From positions 1 to 17,634 of the forward strand of contig CAMEWZ010000013.1 in NCBI GenBank assembly GCA_945946745.1: a DNA stretch of 17,634 nucleotides, written 5' to 3'. This stretch comes from an uncultured Clostridia bacterium. Its GTDB lineage: Bacteria; Bacillota; Clostridia; Oscillospirales; Oscillospiraceae. The position numbers and the translations under genes were made by a program. Shown one piece after another: positions 13,755 through 17,634 of this stretch. The notes under the pieces were generated by a model. It saw only the letters and a program-made list of their open reading frames with translations, was not told the DNA's origin and searched no databases. Each line of letters begins with the position of its first letter. The stretch's first letter is position 1.

Positions 13755-14348
13755 TTATGACAACGTTCCAAATCCGGACAGGGGCCAGACCCGGAAAACG
13801 ATCTTTCCCACGATTTGCTCCTCGGACACACAGCCAATGGTGGAATGACGGGAGTCCAGGGAGGTGGAACGGTGGTCGCCCATGCAGAAGTAGCGGCTCT
13901 CCGGCACCTGGTAGGGCAGCGCCAAATCGCACTCGCCCAGGGCCTTTTCCACCAGGTATGGCTCGTCCAGCGGCTTGCCGTCCACGAAGACATTGCCCTC
14001 CGCATCCATATCCACCCACTGGCCAGGCCCGGCAATGCAGCGCTTGACCAGGATTTTGTTGCCCAAGTAAAACGCCACCAAATCCCCCGGCTGAAAATCC
14101 GCCCCCTTGAGAGAGACGACGATGTTCCCCTCGTCCAGGGTGGGGGTCATGGAGGAGCCGTAGATTTGCAGCACCGGCATCCAGATGGTTGCCACCAGAA
14201 CCGCGATGGCCGCGACGACCACCAGCGTATTGACAGTGCTTTGCAGCACCCGGCGATATTGATGACGGTAGGTTTCCCGCGCCAGCTCGGCGGTCAGCTG
14301 TTCTACCGTGGGCAGCTCCCGGGAGCGGATGTATTTTGGCTGTTTCAT
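13755..14348 (-). CDS. lepB: Type I signal peptidase dedicated to the pilus operon
   Basis: The 197-residue S26-family peptidase has one N-terminal membrane span (about 40-58), the nucleophile Ser66 in GSSMTPTL, the general base Lys102 in ILVKRCIAGPGQ, and box D/E GDHRSTSLDSR (158-168). The Ser/Lys dyad marks it as the prokaryotic type, not the SipW/ER type with His. It sits on the outer face of the membrane and removes signal peptides after export. Its place at the head of the pilus operon, 20 bases before the tip gene, suggests that it matures these pilins (seen in other Gram-positive pilus islands, where SipA-like proteins may also act as assembly chaperones). The start ATG overlaps the preceding stop as ATGA, so the genes are coupled. 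Confidence 0.92.
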   Translation of the reverse strand: MKQPKYIRSRELPTVEQLTAELARETYRHQYRRVLQSTVNTLVVVAAIAVLVATIWMPVLQIYGSSMTPTLDEGNIVVSLKGADFQPGDLVAFYLGNKILVKRCIAGPGQWVDMDAEGNVFVDGKPLDEPYLVEKALGECDLALPYQVPESRYFCMGDHRSTSLDSRHSTIGCVSEEQIVGKIVFRVWPLSGFGTLS

Positions 14349-14605
14349 GGTTTCGGCCCTTCCGCCATGGCCCGCACACTGTCCAGGTATTGCTGGGCGG
14401 CCCGGTCAGCGGCCTCGAATACGCCGTTTAACCGCAGCGCCGCTTCCGCAATAGAACCGGCACTTTCCAAGGAAATCTGCCGGTTTTGCAGCGCCTCCTG
14501 GGCCTGGGCGAGATGGCGCTTCAGCTTCTGATTTTCCTCGATCTGGGCAATGAGCATTTCCAGCAGCTCACTGCGGTTGAGGCGTTTTAGCTCCTTGTCT
14601 GTCAT
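14345..14605 (-). CDS. Small coiled-coil protein, first gene of the pilus operon
   Basis: The 86-residue product starts MTDKELKRLNRSELLEML, continues as a predicted coiled coil (residues about 3-45, IAQIEENQKLKRHLAQAQEAL) and ends with a second helix (SAGSIAEAALRLNGVFEAAD). It has no signal peptide or membrane span, so it is cytoplasmic. Small proteins of this type are, from memory, common near signal peptidase genes in Clostridia and are sometimes labelled 'DNA repair protein' without good reason. The ATG follows AGGAGGTACC. An upstream in-frame extension of 92 residues covers the AT-rich promoter region, has no pilin- or domain-like features and was rejected. The stop overlaps the signal peptidase start by four bases. 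Function unknown; a scaffold or regulatory partner is possible. Confidence 0.8.
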   Translation of the reverse strand: MTDKELKRLNRSELLEMLIAQIEENQKLKRHLAQAQEALQNRQISLESAGSIAEAALRLNGVFEAADRAAQQYLDSVRAMAEGPKP

Positions 14606-14658
14606 GGTACCTCCTGGGTGTCTTACGGACACAGGGACAAAGAATTTTCTTCTCCCGT

Positions 14659-14664
14659 AGTATA
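14659..14664 (-). promoter_or_regulatory. -10 box of the pilus operon promoter
   Basis: The minus strand reads GTGC-TATACT-ACGGG, a good -10 with a likely start near 14652, 47 bases before the first ATG. No TTGACA-like hexamer sits 16-18 bases upstream (the region reads CTCAATT), which suggests an activator-dependent promoter. A one-mismatch 0A-like sequence (GGTCGAA, 14696-14702) lies about 45-50 bases upstream of the start. Confidence 0.5.
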
Positions 14665-14802
14665 GCACGTTACCATGTGGGAATTGAGAAAAACGGGTCG
14701 AATATGTTCTGGAAATCAGCATTTTTCTAAAAAATAAACATAGAAGAAAATGCGAAAATAGCAATATGATATTTGCTTTATATCGAAATAATATGCGGAT
14801 AT

Positions 14803-14811
14803 TTTGACAAA
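14803..14811 (-). promoter_or_regulatory. Perfect Spo0A-box sequence
   Basis: The minus strand reads TTTGTCAAA, an exact match to the 0A box consensus TTTGTCRAA, inside TTTTGTCAAAA. It lies about 150 bases upstream of the likely start of the pilus operon. A Spo0A-effector-domain protein is encoded just past the other end of the operon. Because the region is AT-rich, a chance match is possible. Confidence 0.4.
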
Positions 14812-14889
14812 ATTCGATTTTTAGCAGGATCGTTTTACAAAATAAAAATGTCGGAAAATGTTGCGTTTTATCAAAAGACAAATGCGGGC

Positions 14890-14931
14890 AAAAAAGAAAA
14901 AAGCCGCCGCCGGAAAATTTCCGGCAGCGGC
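14890..14931 (-). terminator. Intrinsic terminator after the DUF1292 gene
   Basis: On the minus strand GCCGCTGCCGGAAA pairs with TTTCCGGCGGCGGC (one mismatched pair), followed at once by TTTTTTCTTTTTT. It insulates the DUF1292 gene from the pilus operon promoter region. Confidence 0.92.
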
Positions 14932-14984
14932 AGGGGCGTAGGGCAGTATGTGTTTGTTACCCCACCCGGGGAGCAGGACGATTT

Positions 14985-15275
14985 TTAATCCTCGAAGGTC
15001 AGAATATCCTTGTACTTTTCCTTGAAAATGTCGTAGACGGCGTCCAGAACGGCTTCGTCCTCTACGGCCAGGTAGTTTTCGTTTTCCTCGTCCACCGGCT
15101 GAACCTCCAGAATCACGATTTCACCGGATTCGTCCTCCGCGGGAGCGAGCACCAGGTATTCCTTGCCCTGATATTCCAGGCAGTCCAGATATTCAAAATC
15201 CACGTCCTGGCCGTTTTCGTCGGTAAGGGTGAGAATGGAGACTTCCTCCTCGGGAAGCTGTTTTTCGGTTTCCAT
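14985..15275 (-). CDS. DUF1292-family acidic protein
   Basis: The 96-residue, highly acidic protein has the DUF1292 pattern: ILTLTDENGQDVDFEYLDCLEYQGKEYLVL-type strands (about 14-43), then VILEVQPVDEENENYLAVEDEAVLDAVYDIFKE. Members are widespread in Firmicutes, cytoplasmic and of unknown function, often genomic neighbours of RNA- or cell-division-related genes such as those for YqgF and IreB-like proteins. None of those is seen here. The chosen ATG (15273-15275) follows GAGGAGG; an ATG 15 bases upstream lies before the ribosome site and is unlikely. It has its own promoter and terminator, so it is a single-gene unit, divergent from the large lipoprotein gene. Confidence 0.9.
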   Translation of the reverse strand: METEKQLPEEEVSILTLTDENGQDVDFEYLDCLEYQGKEYLVLAPAEDESGEIVILEVQPVDEENENYLAVEDEAVLDAVYDIFKEKYKDILTFED

Positions 15276-15302
15276 GGGATTCCTCCTCATTTGTTTTTTT
15301 GT

Positions 15303-15331
15303 ATTATATCCCAGGAACGGGGGAAAAGCAA
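15303..15331 (-). promoter_or_regulatory. Promoter of the DUF1292 gene
   Basis: On the minus strand: -35 TTGCTT (15326-15331), 17-base spacer, perfect -10 TATAAT (15303-15308). A spaced inverted repeat, CCCAGGA (15310-15316) and TCCTGGG (15350-15356), lies between this promoter and the divergent one. Confidence 0.75.
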
Positions 15332-15363
15332 GACCATTCTTTGGAAAAATCCTGGGGGTGTGG

Positions 15364-15392
15364 TTGCAATGCCAGATCGGATGTGGTAAAAT
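15364..15392 (+). promoter_or_regulatory. Promoter of the parvulin/C39-like lipoprotein gene
   Basis: TTGCAA (15364-15369), 17-base spacer, TAAAAT (15387-15392): four of six and five of six matches to the sigma-A consensus. Expected start near 15399, about 30 bases before the ATG. Confidence 0.75.
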
Positions 15393-15428
15393 ATGCGATA
15401 AACTAAAATCCGAAGGAAGCTGATTGCC

Positions 15429-17495
15429 ATGAAGAAAATATGTGCCGCGCTGCTGCTGATCGTGGGCCTTTTGTCGCTGTTCGGCTGTGGTGAGGAACCG
15501 GAGGCCCAGACAGTGCCGGAAGACACCAGCGCTCCGGCTGTGACCACGGTGGAGGCAACGGTTCCGGCGGACGGCAATCCGGCGGATGTGACCTGCAAGG
15601 GCAGCTATACCGGCCAGGGAAATGGGACGGCTGTGGTTGCCCGGATGGGGGACACGGAGCTGACGAACGGGGTGCTCAGCGCCTATTACTGGGCGGAGGC
15701 GGCGGCCTACCGGGAATCGGGAAAGACCCCGGCTCCGGACTTTGACGCGCCCCTGGATACCCAGAGCTGTCCCATCGACAGCGGCGTGAATTCCTGGCAG
15801 CAATATTTTCTGAAGCGGGCGCTAACGGCCTGGCACAGCAGCCAGGCGCTGGTGCTTCAAGGGCAGGACGAGGGCTTGCCCAAGGAAGAGGCCTATAACC
15901 CCGCTGTTTTGAACCGGGACGAATATCTGGACGGCATTCCGGCCACCAAGGTTCTGTACGGCTACAGCGACAGCTTCCAGCCAAATTCCATGCACCAGGC
16001 CTATCTGGATGAAATTCCCGACATGCTGGATGCCCTGGCAAAGGAAAAGGGCTTCGCCGATGAGACGGAGCTGGCGGAAAAGGGCTTCGGCACCTCTGCG
16101 GCGGATCTGGAGCGGTATGTGGAAACCTACAACCGGGGCTACATGTATTACACCTCCTTAAGCTACGACATCACTCCGGAGGCAGAGGCGGTGGAGGCGT
16201 ATTTTGACCAGAACCAGGAGGCTTTCCGGGAAAAGGGCATCACCCGGGACAGCGGTGTTTACGTGGATATCCGCCAGATTCTGCTTCAGCCCACCGGCCA
16301 GGTGGCGGTGGAGGGACAACCGCAGGTCATCGGGGTGGAGCCGGAAATGACCCAGGAGCCGGTTACTTTGGAGGCGGACGGCACCGTGACCTGCTCAGAA
16401 AAGGCTTGGGCGCAGTGCCAGGACGATGCGGAAGCACTGCTGAACACCTGGCGGACGAAAACCAAGGCCACCGACGCCACCTTTGCTGATCTGGCCAACA
16501 AGAATTCCAAGGATTCGGCGTCGGCGCTGAACGGCGGCGCTTACCGCCGGATTCGGCAGGGGCAGCTGATGGAGGCATTGGACAGCTGGTGCTTTGACCC
16601 CGCCCGTCAGGCGGGGGACACCACGGTGATCCGCACCGCATATGGCTGCCATATCCTGTATTTCACCGGCAAGACAGAAATCTGGTATGCCCAGGCGGAG
16701 GACGGCCTGCGCTCCCAGCTGGAGCGGCAGCTGCTGGAAACCGCCATGGAAACGTACCCGGCGCAGATCGACTACAGCGCCATTGTCCTGCCGGAGGCCC
16801 AGGCCGTGGCGGGAGCCGGGGATGTGCTCTACCCGGACGTTGCCCACGAGCGATTCCCGGAGGTGCCGCTGTATTTGCAGCAGGAGTACCAGGGCACCAT
16901 GTTCGGCGGCTTTAAGCTGGCGACAAACGGCTGCGGCATCACCTCGTTTTCCATGGTGGCCAGCTACCTGTCCGACGAGGAGTGGACGCCGCCGGAGATG
17001 TGCGCGCGCTATGGAAATTACAGCTTCTCCAACGGCACGGACGGCACCATCTTTATCAACGAGCCTCCGGTGCTGGGCTTCTATCTGGTGGAAAAAACCT
17101 ATGAGCCCACCGTTGCGCACAAGGCGCTGGAGGAGGGGCATCTTGTGGTTTCCCTTCAGCACAAGGGCTACTGGACCCGGGGCGGCCACTACATCGTGCT
17201 GGAAAAGCTCAACGAGGACGGCACCGTCCAGGTACGGGATTCCAACATCTACAACTATGGCTCCAGAGGCAGAATTCCGGCCCATTTCCAGGACAAGCAT
17301 ACCTGGGCCAGCATCACCAATTCCGGCTCGGCCTTCTGGATTTTTGCGTATAAGGTCAAGCGGATTCCCGCCTGTTCCCGCTGCGGCAGCCCGGAGGGCA
17401 TGACGAAGGGGCTGCTGCAAGAGCCGTACATCTGCGAAAAATGCCGCCCAGCCATCCTGAGAAGAGAAACCTACTTGAATGGCTGCGCGGGGTAA
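15429..17495 (+). CDS. Lipoprotein joining a parvulin-like foldase, a C39-like peptidase domain and a zinc ribbon
   Basis: The 688-residue protein begins with a lipoprotein signal (MKKICAALLLIVGLLSLFGC, lipobox Cys20) and a Thr/Pro-rich linker. Residues about 65-265 resemble the helical SurA/PrsA chaperone region. Residues about 278-415 look like a PpiC/parvulin domain (DIRQILLQP, FADLANKNSKDSASALNGG, YGCHILYFTG) with an insertion at about 288-325. Residues about 475-645 look like a C39-like cysteine peptidase: Cys502 (TNGCGITSFSMVASYL), His587 (RGGHYIVLEKL) and Asp604 (VRDSNIYNY). The end has CxxC pairs at 649/652 and 669/672, a zinc-ribbon pattern. PrsA-type lipoproteins fold exported proteins; C39-like domains cut peptides. 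Their union in one protein is unusual. The ATG follows GAAGGAAG. Clients are unknown; pilins are one possibility. Confidence 0.87.
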   Translation: MKKICAALLLIVGLLSLFGCGEEPEAQTVPEDTSAPAVTTVEATVPADGNPADVTCKGSYTGQGNGTAVVARMGDTELTNGVLSAYYWAEAAAYRESGKTPAPDFDAPLDTQSCPIDSGVNSWQQYFLKRALTAWHSSQALVLQGQDEGLPKEEAYNPAVLNRDEYLDGIPATKVLYGYSDSFQPNSMHQAYLDEIPDMLDALAKEKGFADETELAEKGFGTSAADLERYVETYNRGYMYYTSLSYDITPEAEAVEAYFDQNQEAFREKGITRDSGVYVDIRQILLQPTGQVAVEGQPQVIGVEPEMTQEPVTLEADGTVTCSEKAWAQCQDDAEALLNTWRTKTKATDATFADLANKNSKDSASALNGGAYRRIRQGQLMEALDSWCFDPARQAGDTTVIRTAYGCHILYFTGKTEIWYAQAEDGLRSQLERQLLETAMETYPAQIDYSAIVLPEAQAVAGAGDVLYPDVAHERFPEVPLYLQQEYQGTMFGGFKLATNGCGITSFSMVASYLSDEEWTPPEMCARYGNYSFSNGTDGTIFINEPPVLGFYLVEKTYEPTVAHKALEEGHLVVSLQHKGYWTRGGHYIVLEKLNEDGTVQVRDSNIYNYGSRGRIPAHFQDKHTWASITNSGSAFWIFAYKVKRIPACSRCGSPEGMTKGLLQEPYICEKCRPAILRRETYLNGCAG

Positions 17496-17510
17496 TCTCC
17501 CATACGCCAG

Positions 17511-17546
17511 ACGCACCCGAGCGGCAAAGCCGTCGGGTGCGTTTTT
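17511..17546 (+). terminator. Intrinsic terminator after the lipoprotein gene
   Basis: ACGCACCCGA (17511-17520) pairs with TCGGGTGCGT (17533-17542), with an inner CGGC/GCCG stem and AAA loop, followed by TTTTT. The remaining bases to 17634 hold nothing that I can assign. Confidence 0.92.
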
Positions 17547-17634
17547 GCGCCTGCTTCAGCGAGCCGGAAATGGGATAGCGTTTGCGATTTGAGCAGAACG
17601 ACCATTTACAAATACATTTCTCTTTTGGAAGCAT

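Larger units (their letters stand above)
14640..14889. other. AT-rich control island upstream of the pilus operon
   Basis: The 379 bases between 14606 and 14984 hold no gene that I can support. The part 14640-14889 is strikingly AT-rich against GC-rich neighbours. It carries the -10 box, a perfect 0A box and several one-mismatch variants on either strand (GGTCGAA 14696-14702, TTTATCAAA 14867-14875, TGTCGGA 14849-14855). Such islands are typical of complex or horizontally acquired promoters. Confidence 0.55.

Noticed and set aside
12079..13848. Open frame of 589 codons on the plus strand opposite the tip adhesin
   Set aside because: It is antisense to an adhesin with clear domains, has no ribosome site or recognisable domain, and arises from the GC-rich third positions and repeats of the real gene.
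14606..14881. Long N-terminal extension of the first pilus-operon protein
   Set aside because: The extension covers the AT-rich promoter island, including the -10 box, and the internal ATG at 14605 has a strong AGGAGG site.
16395..17516. Open frame of 373 codons on the minus strand opposite the lipoprotein
   Set aside because: It begins in the terminator of the real gene and shows no domain or ribosome site.
17356..17634. Open frame on the minus strand entering from the right edge
   Set aside because: It runs through the strong terminator at 17511-17546 and antisense to the lipoprotein, without domain features.

Overview
The window most likely comes from a GC-rich, anaerobic, gut-type Clostridia bacterium (Firmicutes, probably Oscillospirales). 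The supporting signs are LPXTG pilins with class C sortases, a Spo0A-type DNA-binding domain, DUF1292, strong AGGAGG ribosome sites, an Na+-translocating decarboxylase membrane subunit, and surface proteins with HxHxxxC repeats. No rRNA, tRNA, CRISPR array, transposase or integrase was seen. I read 17 protein-coding genes. All but two (the Spo0A-like gene and the large lipoprotein) are on the minus strand.

Region 1 (54-3223, minus) holds a KdpDE-like two-component system (DUF4118 histidine kinase, then an OmpR/KdpE-type regulator), followed by an OadB-type sodium-pump decarboxylase beta subunit and a 44-residue OadG-like small membrane protein. The same unusual 18-bp element (TAAG half-sites 11 bp apart) lies 83-85 bp upstream of both the kinase start and the oadB start. 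This suggests that the regulator controls itself and the sodium pump.

Region 2 (3332-4993) is a compact regulatory module. An XRE repressor and an ImmA/IrrE metallopeptidase (minus) are transcribed divergently from a gene for a stand-alone Spo0A effector domain with no receiver domain (plus). The two promoters share one -35 segment. They are bracketed by two TTAC-N4-GTAA palindromes, and the Spo0A-like gene has a long, hairpin-rich leader.

Region 3 (5002-14605, minus) is a complete sortase-assembled pilus operon. In transcription order it encodes a small coiled-coil protein, a type I signal peptidase, a 1448-residue tip adhesin (HxHxxxC repeats, fibro-slime/PA14 domain, pilin domains, LPNTG), the shaft pilin (LPSTG), a class C sortase, a small basal pilin (LPQTG), a second sortase and a small unknown protein. 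Strong hairpins lie between the shaft pilin and the sortase and inside the 3' end of the second sortase gene. An AT-rich island upstream carries a perfect Spo0A-box sequence, which makes the Spo0A-like protein of region 2 a candidate regulator of the pilus.

Region 4 (14890-17546) has a DUF1292 gene (minus) divergent from a large lipoprotein (plus). The lipoprotein joins a parvulin-like foldase domain, a C39-like cysteine peptidase domain and a C-terminal zinc ribbon. It may help fold or process exported proteins, possibly the pilins next door; that last link is inference only.
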